This document shows, one piece after another, positions 34,131 to 48,307 of a stretch of 64,000 nt of DNA. This stretch comes from Singulisphaera sp. GP187 (GTDB taxonomy: Bacteria > Planctomycetota > Planctomycetia > Isosphaerales > Isosphaeraceae). The notes under the pieces were generated by a model. The model was not told the DNA's origin. It searched no databases and saw only the letters and a list, made by a program, of their open reading frames with translations. Position numbers and translations under genes: made by a program. Location of the stretch: contig NZ_FSRB01000002.1 of the NCBI RefSeq assembly GCF_900129635.1, positions 1,268,727 to 1,332,726 of the forward strand, given 5' to 3'. Position 1 is the first letter of the stretch; every line of letters begins with the position of its first letter.

Positions 34131-36215
34131 ATGCGTCAACCGAAGTCCATGGCCCGATGGTTTTTGAGCCTCGTTTTGACGTCGTCGCTAGTCTTGTCGA
34201 TCGCGGCCGGTCTCCTGAAAACTCGGGCCGAGGCGGGCTCCCCGCGCACCGGTAAGTCGGCGTCGCGAACGATTCCGGTCGAGCGGACTTCGTTTCTGGA
34301 AACGCCCAAGTTGAGCCTCGAAGGGGGCGTCGATTGGATTAACTCCGGACCGATCCGACTCGAAGAGCTGCGCGGCAAACTCGTCCTGCTCGACTTCTGG
34401 ACCTACTGCTGCATCAACTGCCACCACGTCTTGCCCGACCTCGCCAAGCTTGAACAAAAGTACAAGGACGAACTCGTCGTGATCGGCGTCCACTCGCCCA
34501 AATTCGACGAGGAGCGTCAGACGGAGAATATTCGTCGCAAGGTCGCCGAGTATCAGATCAAGCACCCGGTGATCAACGATGCCAACCAGGTCCTCTGGAA
34601 TCGGTTCGGGGCCGATAGCTGGCCGACAATGGTCCTGATCGACGTGGACGGCACGCCCATCGGCAAGGTCAGTGGCGAAGGCAATTACGCGATCCTCGAC
34701 CACGAAATCGGCCTCCGCGTCGCGAAGCACAAAGCCAAAGGGGATCTGAACACGACCCCGCTCCAGTTCTCCGCCGAGAGCGATAAGCCGGACACCGCGC
34801 CCCTGCTCTACCCCGGAAAAGTGCTGGCCGACGAGAAGACCAAGCAACTCTTCATCGCGGACACCGCCCACAACCGGATCGTCCTGACCGACCTCGACGG
34901 TCGGAAGGCGGTCGTCGTGGGCTCGGGGGGGATCGGCCTGGTCGACGGCGACTATGCCAAGGCGGAATTCAACCGCCCCCAAGGGCTCTGCCTGGTCGAG
35001 AACACGCTTTACGTGGCCGATACCGAGAATCATGCGATCCGGGCGATCGACCTCAAGACCAAGAAGGTCAGCACCGTCGCGGGCACGGGCCAGCAGGGGC
35101 ATCGCCGGTCGGGAGCCGGGGCGGGGAAGGCGACCAGTCTGAGCAGCCCGTGGGACCTCGTCTTGATCCCAGGGACCAAGACCTTGGCGATCGCGATGGC
35201 CGGCACCCACCAAATCTGGCGGTACGATATTCCGTCGGATTCGGTCACCATCTGGGCGGGCGAGGGCCGGGAGAACATTGAGGATGGCCCCGTCCACACG
35301 GCCCTCTTCTCTCAGCCGAGCGGCCTGGCGACCGACGGGCACAACCTGTTCGTGGCCGACTCCGAAGTCTCGGCGATTCGTGAAATCGTCCTCGATAAGA
35401 GGAAGCCCGTGGTTCGTACGATCGTCGGCCAGGGCCTCTTCGTGTTTGCGGACGTCGACGGCAAGGGCGATGTCGTCCGGCTCCAGCACTGCCTGGGAGT
35501 CGCTTACGGCAACGGCAAGCTCTACATCGCCGACACGTATAACAACAAGATCAAGGTCTGCGACCCCGCAACCCGGGCGGTTGAGACCTTGGTCGGCAAC
35601 AAGCAGTCCGGCGAGTCCAATGATCCTCCCCGGTTCTACCAGCCCGGCGGGCTGAGCGTGGCGGGAACGAACCTCTACGTGGCCGATACGAACAACGGTT
35701 TGATCCGCGTGGTCGACCTCGGCGAGAAGACCGTCAAGACGCTCGAGATCGCGGGGCTGACGCCCCCGACGCCTCCCAAGCGGAATCCCACCTTCCCGAA
35801 GGCGAAGACGGCCACTCTCGAGCCGACGAAGGTCGGACCCGGCAAGGAACTGACCTTCGAGGTGACCCTCCCCCTGGAGCCTGGCTACAAGGTCAGCCCT
35901 GACGTCGCGATGCCCTACCTGGTCGAAACCCCGGAGAAGATCGGGATTCTCGCCACCGCGGCGACGGGGGGGCAAAAGCTGGATCCGCCCGCGGAATCCT
36001 TCACGATCAAGGTTCCCCTGGCGGGGCCGACCAAGGCGGGCGATTCGTTCACGGTCAAATTGTCGGTCGGTTCGTTCGTCTGCAGCAAAGACTCGAGCCT
36101 CTGCGCCGTGAAGAACTACGTCTGGACGATCCCGGTCACCGTGGCGACCGGGGCACCCGATCAGATCCGAATCGGCGGATCGACGGCCGAAAAGAGCGTG
36201 AAGGCCACCGACTGA
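34131..36215 (+). CDS. Exported thioredoxin-like/NHL-repeat protein (NHLRC2-type)
   Basis: The 694-aa protein has an N-terminal signal or anchor helix (residues ~10-27). A thioredoxin domain with FWTYCCINCHHVLPDL around residue 90 follows. At least five NHL repeats come next (FIADTAHNRIV, YVADTENHAIR, FVADSEVSAIR, YIADTYNNKIK, YVADTNNGLIR), which would fold into a beta propeller at about 215-545. The C-terminal domain contains a Cys pair SFVCSKDSSLCAVKN. Related NHLRC2-type proteins occur in bacteria and animals. Here it is likely periplasmic. Redox role is inferred from the CxxC motif; the partner is unknown. It stands alone. Confidence 0.88.
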   Translation: MRQPKSMARWFLSLVLTSSLVLSIAAGLLKTRAEAGSPRTGKSASRTIPVERTSFLETPKLSLEGGVDWINSGPIRLEELRGKLVLLDFWTYCCINCHHVLPDLAKLEQKYKDELVVIGVHSPKFDEERQTENIRRKVAEYQIKHPVINDANQVLWNRFGADSWPTMVLIDVDGTPIGKVSGEGNYAILDHEIGLRVAKHKAKGDLNTTPLQFSAESDKPDTAPLLYPGKVLADEKTKQLFIADTAHNRIVLTDLDGRKAVVVGSGGIGLVDGDYAKAEFNRPQGLCLVENTLYVADTENHAIRAIDLKTKKVSTVAGTGQQGHRRSGAGAGKATSLSSPWDLVLIPGTKTLAIAMAGTHQIWRYDIPSDSVTIWAGEGRENIEDGPVHTALFSQPSGLATDGHNLFVADSEVSAIREIVLDKRKPVVRTIVGQGLFVFADVDGKGDVVRLQHCLGVAYGNGKLYIADTYNNKIKVCDPATRAVETLVGNKQSGESNDPPRFYQPGGLSVAGTNLYVADTNNGLIRVVDLGEKTVKTLEIAGLTPPTPPKRNPTFPKAKTATLEPTKVGPGKELTFEVTLPLEPGYKVSPDVAMPYLVETPEKIGILATAATGGQKLDPPAESFTIKVPLAGPTKAGDSFTVKLSVGSFVCSKDSSLCAVKNYVWTIPVTVATGAPDQIRIGGSTAEKSVKATD

Positions 36216-36237
36216 CCGATTGCCGCCAGCAAAAAAG

Positions 36238-36364
36238 ACAGGGAGCTGACGCTCCGCTCGCCTTCCAGGCGAGCGAAATCCCTTGAACTACGATTGGTGT
36301 CGTCCCTTGGTCGTTGTTCCTCGCTCGCCTTACAAAGGCGAGCGGGGAGCGTCAGCTCCCTGTC
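36238..36364. repeat. Composite inverted repeat, possible bidirectional terminator
   Basis: Left arm 36238-36275 and right arm 36323-36364 are inverted copies. Each contains an outer GACAGGGAGC unit and an inner GCTCGCC/GGCGAGC hairpin. The minus-strand side ends in TTTTTT, so it can terminate the Hsp70 gene transcript. A shortened relative (ACAGGGAGC/GCTCCCTGT) follows sucD at 44644. This suggests a repeat family reused as terminators. Confidence 0.7.
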
Positions 36365-36461
36365 TTCCGACGGATGAAGTGCCCCCGATCACGTGGCGAC
36401 AGCCTGGCAAAATGCGCGCATTACTTTTCTGACTTGCAATCATCTCCAAGATTCACCGGTC

Positions 36462-39329
36462 TCACAAACCAGCGGTCCCGGTCCCCTCCAGGAGTCTGAG
36501 ACCGACGGGGAGAGCGTCGCCCAGGGCTTGCCCTTGTTGCTCCGCTTCGAGTTCGTGGTACTCGCGCACGGGGCGGCGGATGACCTCGTCGGCTCCGAGT
36601 TCTTCGAGGCGTTTGAGAACCTCGGCCCGTAAGGCTTCATCCAGGTCGCGCGCCCGGTCGCCCGAGACGCGCGCGAGCTGGGCCAGGGCGAAGATGGCGT
36701 CGGTCGTCTCGCGGCCGGGGGCGAACGGACGTTCGAGCAACGAGCGCGTCCAACGCTCGGCGGCCTCGCGGGGGACGACCGTGTTGGCCGGCCCGTACAG
36801 CAAGACCCGAGCCCCCAGTCGGCCGAGGCACCAGAGGAGGTGGTGGGCCACACCCTCGCGGGGCGACAGCTCTTTTACGAGTACGTTGCCGTAGGAGACT
36901 TTCAGGTCGGGGGCAAGGCGCTCGAGGCTGGCGGCGCACCGCCACATCTCGGCGAGCTCGTGCGCCTCGGGGCGAGGCCGGCCCCCTTTTTTCGCCGCGG
37001 CGGCTTTGCTCGGCACCAGGAAAGGGACCAGGCGGCGCGAGATCTCGTCGTGGTGGGCGCGCGACAGGCCGGCCGAGACCCGGCGCCAGAGGATCCACCA
37101 CTCGGCCCAGCACTGGAGGTCCTTCGCGTGGCGGACCCCCTGGTGGAAGACGGGCCAGGCGGCCTTGATCCGGGTTTCGTCGAGCGGGTAGCCGGTCCCG
37201 GGGCGGAGGCAGAACCCGGCCAGGTTGTACCAGCGCGACTCGTGCCTTGGTCCTTTGAATCGCGCCTCGGCCAAGTCGCGCAGCGGCTCCCACATCGCCC
37301 GCAAGGCCGAGGGGGGCCACTGGTCGCGGGGGGCGTCGAGAAGCTCCTCGAGCCGTTTGATCAGCCGGGACGGACCGAATTCCTCGCTCGGGGTGACCGG
37401 GCCGAACGCCACCTGGATCGCCTCGATCGCCTTGTCGAGGATCGACTGCTCGATCACGACGCGATCGTTTTCCCGGTCGGTGACGGTTCCCGATGGAGCG
37501 GGAGTGCCCGCCGGCCCTCGGAGCTGGATCTGCAATCGCCAGCGGCGGTCGTCGGTGCGCGACTGGCACCAGAGCTCGATCGTTCCGACCTCGGTGACTC
37601 GGGCGGCCAGCCGCACCGGGACGCGTTCGGCCTTCGCCTTCCGGCCGACGCGCATCAGGCTCTGGAGCGGGGGGAGCTCGCGGATCGAGTCGGGGTCGGT
37701 GGCGACCAGGTCGCCCGGCTTATCGTCGGCACGGACCGAGCTGCTCGCCAGCGGAAAGGCGACGGGTTGGCCCATGAGCAGGTCGAAGTCACGATTGTCG
37801 ATCGCGATCTCGTCCCCTTCCTGGGCATCGCGCGGGACGACGCAGAGCCAGGGGCGATCGACCGTTTCGGCCTGGAAGCCGACATAAAACGAGCGTGCCG
37901 TTCCGCCGCCGATTCGGATTCCACCACCGCGCCGGACCACCCCGTAGTAGGCCGCCCCGTAGGCGACCGCCAGGTCGAGCGACGCATTCGAGAGGACGCG
38001 CGGGGCGTACGGCGCCCCTGGATCGTCAGGAAACCAGGAGGAGACCACCTCAACCAGGCGGTCACGAACGACCGTGGGTGTTAGCGCTCCCCCATTGAAG
38101 AGGATGGCGTCAGGTCGTGCCGGACGGTCGTCGGGAGCGTGCCCCCCCTGCCCGACCACTTCGGCTCGATGCCGACGCAAAAACGCGTTCAAGTGCTTCG
38201 GGATCGCCGGGTCGGAAACGAACGGCAGGCCGAACTCTTGCAATCCGAGCTTGGTCACGCGGTCTGGTTCTTCGCCGCGGGCGACCTTGGGGAAGAACCC
38301 GTCACGCACGATCTCAAGCGTTTCGCCCCGCGTCAGTTCCGACTGGATGCTGCCGCCGATGATCTTCGAGCCGCGACCGGCGATCGTGACCGGCCAGCGC
38401 TCGACCGGCAGGTCCCCGTCCCCCAACAGCTTCTCTTTGGCCGTGCGGCAGGCGTGCCGCAGGGCGCTCCACTGCTCGGCGTCGAGTTTGATGCCGCCCA
38501 GCTTCTTCTCGACCCGGTGGGCCAGCGCCAGGTCGATGTTATCGCCCCCGAGCATCAGGTGGTCGCCGACCGCGACCCGGCGGAACCCGGGACCGGTCGG
38601 CGTCTCGACGACGGTGATCAGGCTGAAGTCGGTCGTGCCGCCGCCGATGTCGCAGACCAGGATCAACTCGCCGCCGCGCACCTCGCGCTGCCAACCTTCC
38701 TGGTGGGAGACGATCCAGCAGTAGAACGCCGCTTGCGGCTCTTCCAGCAGGATGATCGTTCCGAGTCCCGCCTTCTTCGCCGCATCGACGGTCAACTCGC
38801 GGGCCGCTTCGTCGAACGAGGCGGGGACGGTCAGCACGACTTCTTGTTGTTCCAGGCGGAGGGTCTGGTCATCGCGAGCGAACTGGTCGTTCCAGGCGTC
38901 GCGGATATGGCGGAGGAAGTCGGCCGAGGCCTCGACCGGCGAGACCTTGCGTGCTCCGGGCGGGCTGGCCCAGGGGAGGATCTCCGCCTCGCGATCGACG
39001 CCGCTGTGACAGAGCCAGCTCTTGGCGCTGGCGACCAGGTGTGCGGGCACCTTGGCCCCCTGGATCCGCGCGAACTCGCCGATGATCCGATCGGCGTCGT
39101 CCTTCCAGGGGAGCCTGGCCGCGCCGGCGGGCAGGTCATGCGTGCCCGGCAGATAGAGAAACGAGGGGAGCATCGGCCGAGGCGCCGTCTCGCCGGGCGC
39201 CACCAGTTGGGGGACCGAGAAGAGGCGGATGTCGGCCGTGGGCCGTTCCCGCCCCTTAGTATCCACATACGCCACGGCGCAGTTGGTTGTCCCGAGATCG
39301 ATCCCGACGATATAACGTGAGCGTGCCAT
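36462..39329 (-). CDS. Hsp70 family protein with long C-terminal extension (DUF3731-type)
   Basis: The 955-aa protein begins YIVGIDLGTTNCAVAYVD and has phosphate loops LVCDIGGGTTDFSLI and GDHLMLGGDNIDLALA, so the actin-like ATPase domain is intact (residues ~1-430). A short substrate-domain-like region follows. The last ~350 residues are helical, rich in Arg/Leu/Trp (e.g. WYNLAGFCLRPGTGYPLDETR), and correspond to the DUF3731 extension of a bacterial Hsp70 subgroup. It is not the housekeeping DnaK. No DnaJ or GrpE gene is nearby. ATG 39329 chosen over an open frame to 39347. Confidence 0.87.
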   Translation of the reverse strand: MARSRYIVGIDLGTTNCAVAYVDTKGRERPTADIRLFSVPQLVAPGETAPRPMLPSFLYLPGTHDLPAGAARLPWKDDADRIIGEFARIQGAKVPAHLVASAKSWLCHSGVDREAEILPWASPPGARKVSPVEASADFLRHIRDAWNDQFARDDQTLRLEQQEVVLTVPASFDEAARELTVDAAKKAGLGTIILLEEPQAAFYCWIVSHQEGWQREVRGGELILVCDIGGGTTDFSLITVVETPTGPGFRRVAVGDHLMLGGDNIDLALAHRVEKKLGGIKLDAEQWSALRHACRTAKEKLLGDGDLPVERWPVTIAGRGSKIIGGSIQSELTRGETLEIVRDGFFPKVARGEEPDRVTKLGLQEFGLPFVSDPAIPKHLNAFLRRHRAEVVGQGGHAPDDRPARPDAILFNGGALTPTVVRDRLVEVVSSWFPDDPGAPYAPRVLSNASLDLAVAYGAAYYGVVRRGGGIRIGGGTARSFYVGFQAETVDRPWLCVVPRDAQEGDEIAIDNRDFDLLMGQPVAFPLASSSVRADDKPGDLVATDPDSIRELPPLQSLMRVGRKAKAERVPVRLAARVTEVGTIELWCQSRTDDRRWRLQIQLRGPAGTPAPSGTVTDRENDRVVIEQSILDKAIEAIQVAFGPVTPSEEFGPSRLIKRLEELLDAPRDQWPPSALRAMWEPLRDLAEARFKGPRHESRWYNLAGFCLRPGTGYPLDETRIKAAWPVFHQGVRHAKDLQCWAEWWILWRRVSAGLSRAHHDEISRRLVPFLVPSKAAAAKKGGRPRPEAHELAEMWRCAASLERLAPDLKVSYGNVLVKELSPREGVAHHLLWCLGRLGARVLLYGPANTVVPREAAERWTRSLLERPFAPGRETTDAIFALAQLARVSGDRARDLDEALRAEVLKRLEELGADEVIRRPVREYHELEAEQQGQALGDALPVGLRLLEGTGTAGL

Positions 39330-39428
39330 TCCCAACCGATCCCCCAAGGTCGCCGAAGCTAGACACCCGATATTTTAGAGCTTCGGGATCGTCTGACAAA
39401 CTGCCAGGGTCAATTCCATCCGTCTCGA

Positions 39429-42257
<2,829 letters not shown>

Positions 42258-42726
42258 GACCGACGCTCTCCCCACCTTAGCTTAGCGCAGCACGTGAGCC
42301 TGACAAAAAAAAGAAAGCCCTCCGCAGGTTCGGGGGCCTATTCCTCACGCCCTTTCAGGATAACGCGATTGCGCCGTTGTGGCCAGCGCGGGCGGATCGG
42401 CGAACGATTGCAACGGCTGGGCGGATCCTGGCGGTTCGGGGGAGTGATTGCTCGGTTGATCCCTTCTACAAACCGGGGAAAGAGGGTTTTACAAAGGGCT
42501 CTCGGCCGGCTCGATCGCGGACTTGAAGAAAAAAAGTAAAAATCTTCGAGCTCGCGACGCACTCGGCCAAACGGAGTGTAGACTTGAGTCGAAAGCAGGG
42601 ATCCGGGAGAAGCCACTTCGAGAGGGTTCCAAGCACGTTCGGCATCCCGCTTGCTTCTCTTGGTGTGAAGCCTGACAGAGCGCTTCACCAAGAGGATCCC
42701 CCGAACCCTGGTATGGAGATTTGCAA
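42258..42726. other. Divergent intergenic region, 469 bp
   Basis: It separates leuS from the amidase gene and must hold both promoters. An A-rich tract (42304-42315) lies near leuS, and the middle is AT-richer than coding sequence. It could hold a leader for leuS, but I see no T-box or clear structure. No gene. Confidence 0.45.
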
Positions 42727-43776
42727 ATGGTCCTGCATCCGCTGGCCTCGTTCGTTCTGCGCCCGCGTCGCGGGATGATACTCTTGGCCGCCGCCATGCT
42801 CATGTCGACGTCCTTGGGTTGCAGCCAACGCCGGAGCGCAATGCGTCCGATCTTTCGGTCGCCCCGAACCCGGGTCCTTCGGCCCGTGCTGATTCCCAAC
42901 AATTGCCCGAGCGGGAATTGTGGTGGGACCACGATTGGGTCGAGCCAGACCACGATTGAGACGGCGCCGACAATCCTGCCCGCCGCCCCGGGCTCCTCGA
43001 CGTTCGAGTCGGCGACTCCTTCGCTCGACGCCCCCGTGTCTCCCCGGATCGACGAGCCCGTCAAGCCCGCGGGTATTTCGCCCCCCCGGCCCAATGCCGT
43101 GCCCGAAGAGCCGACTCTGGAACTGACCCCGGCCAATGAGGCTCCCCCGACCGCCAGCCCCGGCCCGAGCTCGAGCCTCGCTCCCAACCGGAATACGCCG
43201 AGCACCTCGCAGGGAACCGGTCGACGCAGCCTCTTTGGACGCCCAAGGGAGGCCTCGCTAAGGGAGCGACTCCGCCCTTTCGTCAATGACCCTGACGATC
43301 TCTTCACCCCACCCAAAGCCGATCGACCGTGGAAGTACGTGGTGATGCACCACAGCGCCCACGCCTCGGGAGGCCTCAACGAGATCGACCGCGAGCACCG
43401 CAAGGTGCTCGGGTGGGAGGGGTGCGGCTACCACTTCGTCATCGGCAACGGAACGGGCAGCCCCGACGGCCAGGTCGAGGTTGCCCAGCGGTGGTCGAAC
43501 CAGAAGCACGGCGTTCACTGCCGCGATGGCAAGACCAGCGAGGTGAATGAATACGGGATCGGCATCTGCCTTGTCGGTGACCTCGACAGCGCCGGTCCCA
43601 CCCCGCGTCAAATCGAGGCCTCCAAAGCGTTGATCGACTACCTGGGCGACCGCTATCAAATCACTGGTGATCGGATCGGCACCCATGCCACCCTCGCCGC
43701 TTCCCCCACGGCCTGCCCTGGAAAGCACTTCCCCGTCCAGGCGATCCTGGGTTCCCGCAACTATGCTCAGCGCTAA
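42727..43776 (+). CDS. Peptidoglycan-recognition-type amidase lipoprotein
   Basis: The 349-aa protein has a lipoprotein signal ending MSTSLGC (lipid-bearing Cys32). A ~150-residue Pro/Ser/Thr linker follows, then an amidase_2/PGRP domain. Zinc ligands are likely in VVMHHSAHA, KHGVHC and GTHATLAASPTACPG. Such enzymes cut the bond between N-acetylmuramic acid and L-alanine. ATG 42727 has GGAG 8 bases before it. The long linker suggests it reaches from a membrane to the wall. The gene supports peptidoglycan in this organism, long disputed for planctomycetes. Confidence 0.85.
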   Translation: MVLHPLASFVLRPRRGMILLAAAMLMSTSLGCSQRRSAMRPIFRSPRTRVLRPVLIPNNCPSGNCGGTTIGSSQTTIETAPTILPAAPGSSTFESATPSLDAPVSPRIDEPVKPAGISPPRPNAVPEEPTLELTPANEAPPTASPGPSSSLAPNRNTPSTSQGTGRRSLFGRPREASLRERLRPFVNDPDDLFTPPKADRPWKYVVMHHSAHASGGLNEIDREHRKVLGWEGCGYHFVIGNGTGSPDGQVEVAQRWSNQKHGVHCRDGKTSEVNEYGIGICLVGDLDSAGPTPRQIEASKALIDYLGDRYQITGDRIGTHATLAASPTACPGKHFPVQAILGSRNYAQR

Positions 43777-43989
43777 GACTCATGTTGACGTTTACGGTTT
43801 GGCCTCGCATCAAACGATCTTATTTGGCTCCGTCGCTCTGGTTGATCGCCTGGTACTGCAAAGTCACTGATCCGAACCTCCCTGGGACCGCGGGCGACCC
43901 GCCCGCTACGTACCAGAGAACACAGATGGGTATTTTCCGTTTTGTAGGGTGGGCCCGGCCCACCATCTTGGAGGAGCACCTGCAAATCG
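43777..43989. repeat. Intergenic region with repeat variant
   Basis: Bases 43947-43964 read GGGTGGGCCCGGCCCACC, a variant of the dispersed palindrome, lying between two convergent genes (amidase and Nudix). Confidence 0.6.
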
Positions 43990-44574
43990 TCAGGCGATCC
44001 CGGTCGCGCGGGGCGGGTGGGTGCCCCCACGGCGGACCGCCTCGTGGAGAAGGGCGATCACGCTCATCGAGTCGGTAATCGTGCCGTCTTGAACCATGGC
44101 CCAGGCTTCGGACCACTCGACGCGGCGGACTTGCAGCCGTTCCGATCCTTCGGGCTCACTGATCCCTTGCTCCAACTCGGTCGCTCGGTAGATGAACCCG
44201 AGCTCGTCGCTCACCGAGTTCGACAAGTGCGACTTCGCGATCAACTCGAGCCGCCCGGCGGTTAGCCCCGTTTCCTCGCGGAGCTCGCGTCTGGCAGCGT
44301 CCTCGGGGGACTCGCTGGCGTGTCCTCCCCCCTCGGGGATCTCCCAGGAGTACCGTTGGAGCGGGTAGCGATACTGGCCGACCAGCCAGATCCTCCCCTG
44401 CTCATCCACCGGGAGGACGCCGACGGCCTGGTTCCGGAACTGGACGACCCCGTAGATCCCCGGCGCGCCGTTGGGGTGGAGGACCTGGTCCTCCCGCACC
44501 GCGATCCAAGGGTTCTCATAAACGAGCCGGCTCTCCAGCGTCGTCCAGGGGTTGCGATGCTCCGGGTCGGACAT
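43990..44574 (-). CDS. Nudix hydrolase, ADP-ribose pyrophosphatase-like
   Basis: The 194-aa protein holds a full Nudix box, GGGHASE-x7-RELREETGL (Gx5Ex7REUxEExGU), around residue 88. It also has IWLVGQYRYPLQRYSWEIPEGG, the lead-in typical of ADP-sugar pyrophosphatases. These cleave ADP-ribose or related nucleoside diphosphates. A Met one codon upstream (44577) is an alternative start. It is downstream of sucCD on the same strand, separated by a terminator. Confidence 0.86.
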   Translation of the reverse strand: MSDPEHRNPWTTLESRLVYENPWIAVREDQVLHPNGAPGIYGVVQFRNQAVGVLPVDEQGRIWLVGQYRYPLQRYSWEIPEGGGHASESPEDAARRELREETGLTAGRLELIAKSHLSNSVSDELGFIYRATELEQGISEPEGSERLQVRRVEWSEAWAMVQDGTITDSMSVIALLHEAVRRGGTHPPRATGIA

Positions 44575-44643
44575 CAAAGGAAAATGCTCCGGTCGCGTGG
44601 GGATCGCCCACCAACTTCGTCTTCGCTCACGACACCAAAAGAA

Positions 44644-44665
44644 ACAGGGAGCGTGAGCTCCCTGT
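44644..44665 (-). terminator. Intrinsic terminator of sucCD
   Basis: ACAGGGAGC and GCTCCCTGT form a 9-bp stem with a 4-base loop. On the minus strand it is followed by TTCTTTTGG, a T-rich tract, 49 bases after the sucD stop. Sequence is related to the repeat arms at 36238-36364. Confidence 0.72.
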
Positions 44666-44713
44666 CCCTCGATCTCCGGCCGATTTCCCTCGTGCTACGA
44701 GGAAATCGTGATA

Positions 44714-45595
44714 TCAACCTTTGAGGGCGGCCTTGAGGGCGGCGCCCATGTCGGCGGGGCTCTTGGCGACGCGGATGCCGGCGTCTTCCAACGCGTCGAT
44801 CTTGTCGGACGCCTTGCCGGAACCGCCCGAGATGATCGCCCCGGCGTGGCCCATCCGCTTGCCGGGAGGAGCGGTCTGGCCGGCGATGAACGCGGCCAGC
44901 GGCTTGGTGAACTCGCCCGACTTCTTGAGCGCGGCGGCCTGCTCCTCGGCGTTGCCGCCGATCTCACCCATCATCAAGACGGCCTCGGTGTCGGGGTCGG
45001 CCTCGAAGAGCCGAAGCGCGGCCACGAAGTCGGTCCCGTTGATGGGATCGCCGCCGATCCCGACGCAGGTGCTCTGACCGATCCCGAGGTTGGTGAGCTG
45101 CCAGACCCCTTCGTAGGTCAAGGTGCCCGAGCGGCTGACGACGCCGACCTTGCCGGGCTTGTGGATGTAGCCGGGCATAATCCCGATCTTGCACTGGCCA
45201 GGCGTGATGACCCCGGGGCAGTTGGGGCCGATCAGCGTCGTGTTCGGGTGGTGGGCCTTCAAGTAAGCCACCGCGCGGGCCATGTCGAGGACCGGGATGC
45301 CTTCGGTGATGGCGATGATCAAGGGGATCCCCGCGTCGGCCGCTTCGAGGATCGCGTCGGCCGCGCCTGGCGGCGGCACGAAGATCATCGTGGCGTTGGC
45401 GCCCGTGGCCTTGACGGCTTCGGACGTGGTGTCGAAGACGGGGACGCCCAGGACCGACTCGCCCCCTCGACCGGGGGTCACGCCGCCCACGAGGGTCGTG
45501 CCGTAGTCGCGGCACTGCTCGGAGTGGAACTTGCCCGCCTTGCCGGTGATCCCCTGGCAGATCAGCCGCGTATTCTTATCGACCAAGATACTCAT
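44714..45595 (-). CDS. sucD: Succinyl-CoA synthetase alpha subunit
   Basis: With SucC it converts succinyl-CoA to succinate while making ATP or GTP. The 293-aa product from ATG 45595 starts [21 protein letters not shown]. It has the CoA-binding fold, [17 protein letters not shown], and [11 protein letters not shown] with the histidine that is phosphorylated. An open frame reaching 45892 reads into sucC and is not the start. It follows sucC with 98 bp between. Confidence 0.95.
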   Translation of the reverse strand: MSILVDKNTRLICQGITGKAGKFHSEQCRDYGTTLVGGVTPGRGGESVLGVPVFDTTSEAVKATGANATMIFVPPPGAADAILEAADAGIPLIIAITEGIPVLDMARAVAYLKAHHPNTTLIGPNCPGVITPGQCKIGIMPGYIHKPGKVGVVSRSGTLTYEGVWQLTNLGIGQSTCVGIGGDPINGTDFVAALRLFEADPDTEAVLMMGEIGGNAEEQAAALKKSGEFTKPLAAFIAGQTAPPGKRMGHAGAIISGGSGKASDKIDALEDAGIRVAKSPADMGAALKAALKG

Positions 45596-45693
45596 TCGTC
45601 GAATCCTCTTTAGGGCGTAATTCCACGCCATCGGCAAGGGAGACGGCCGGCGCGTCGAGCGACCAACGACCACCGGCGAGGAGGGAATGGAAT

Positions 45694-46944
<1,251 letters not shown>

Positions 46945-47110
46945 ATTTCGCCGAACCCTTCGTGGACCATTCGCCGCGGATCGATCGGCTCGCGCCGTCT
47001 ATCCCCGAGGCGGTTTTACCATAGGGCTTCGTCCCGGTTCCAGACCCCAGCCGTCGAATCAGGTCATTCCACCAAGGGGTTCCCGCAACCGGCGAGCCTG
47101 TCTTGCCCCC

Positions 47111-47746
47111 TCACTTCCCGCGATGATTTCCCTTGCCTTCGCGGAACTCCCGCTCGATCTCGCGTTCGATCTCGGCAATCTCGGCGTCGGTCGGAAACCC
47201 CATCTCATTGCCCATCATGGCCCGGGTCTCCGGCATTTCCTCAATGTCGCGGAACTCGTTGAGCCAGTACGCCGATTCGCTCGAGGAGAGCGTTTGCCCG
47301 CGCGCCTTTTCCGGATTGGGCGGGGGGGGGACCTCACGCGGACTTCGCTTCCGCGATTCGATATCGGCCAGGAACAGGTCGGCGGTCAGGACCTTGGCTT
47401 TGCGCCTGGTGGCCGCCTGCCGGATCCGATTGTCGGAGGAGACGACGGTCAGTGTTTTGGGGGCGGAATGCGCGGCGATCAGCATTTCGATTCGCTGGTC
47501 GGCATCCTCGTCGTTGACGGCGTAGAGGATCGTCATCCCTTTGTGGCGTGATTGAGGAGGGAGGTCGTGCGGCGGGGTGGCGGCGTCGAAAACGACCGTG
47601 GTCAGGTGTGCTTCCAGAGGTCCGAGCGCGTCGGAGAGCTTGTTGAGAAACAGAGTCCTCGCCTTACGGAAGTGATCGGGACCGACCCGCTTCCCCACGA
47701 GGCCCTGGGCGAACATCACGTTGTAGCCGTCGATCAAGAGGCGCAT
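47111..47746 (-). CDS. NYN-domain (YacP-like) nuclease
   Basis: The 211-aa protein begins MRLLIDGYNVMFAQGL and contains TVVFDAATPP and VVSSDNRIRQAATRRKAKVLTADLF, the PIN/NYN fold with its acidic metal-binding residues. Proteins of this family cut RNA (e.g. Rae1/YacP). The C-terminus is a charged helical tail. ATG 47746 is favoured over a frame open to 47818. It stands alone between sucC and the DUF1559-lipoprotein pair. Confidence 0.8.
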   Translation of the reverse strand: MRLLIDGYNVMFAQGLVGKRVGPDHFRKARTLFLNKLSDALGPLEAHLTTVVFDAATPPHDLPPQSRHKGMTILYAVNDEDADQRIEMLIAAHSAPKTLTVVSSDNRIRQAATRRKAKVLTADLFLADIESRKRSPREVPPPPNPEKARGQTLSSSESAYWLNEFRDIEEMPETRAMMGNEMGFPTDAEIAEIEREIEREFREGKGNHRGK

Positions 47747-48026
47747 CCCAAGCTCGGAGCGGGGCAGAGGCGAAGCAGCGGTAGTGACAAGTTTCAGTCT
47801 AACATAAATCATCCTCAAATTCGACTTTACGCGGTTTCCGACCGGCTTGATGGAGAGGTCAAGGAGCCCAACGCGACATCAGCCAGGCCATTCGCAAACC
47901 AACGGCCGGCCCACGTTCGGACCGCCATTCGTGGAATCCGCCCACGCTTCGGATTGAATTCAAGAGAAGAATGGGCGGGTCGCCCGCGATCCCAGGGGGG
48001 GAGGGAGGGACTCCCAATCGTCCCGA

Positions 48027-48221
48027 CTACTTGGCCGTTGCTGGTTTCGTCTTGGGAATGGTGGGGTCTCTGTCGAGCTCGTTGAGCCGTTGCCGGACCC
48101 AGGCTGGGTCCTTTTTCTGTTCTTCCGTGGCGCCGTCCTGACCGCCGCTGCTGGTTTCACAGCCGGCGATCACGACCGCGAGCATGAACAGTCCGACACC
48201 GATGAATTTGCGGCACTTCAT
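48027..48221 (-). CDS. Small lipoprotein
   Basis: The 64-aa protein MKCRKFIGVGLFMLAVVIAG-C has a lipobox VIAGC with Cys21. A short charged region EEQKKDPAWVRQRLNELDRDPTIPK follows. It lies 86 bp after the DUF1559 gene on the same strand and probably shares its transcript. An open frame continues to 48365, but the signal peptide fixes the start at 48221. Function unknown; planctomycete DUF1559 genes are often followed by small lipoprotein genes. Confidence 0.72.
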   Translation of the reverse strand: MKCRKFIGVGLFMLAVVIAGCETSSGGQDGATEEQKKDPAWVRQRLNELDRDPTIPKTKPATAK

Positions 48222-48307
48222 GACAATGGATCTCGGAGAGTAACGGCCTCGCCGACGAGAGCGAGGGATGAGGAGCCAATGGCCACGACTGGGGGCGATA
48301 TCAGTGT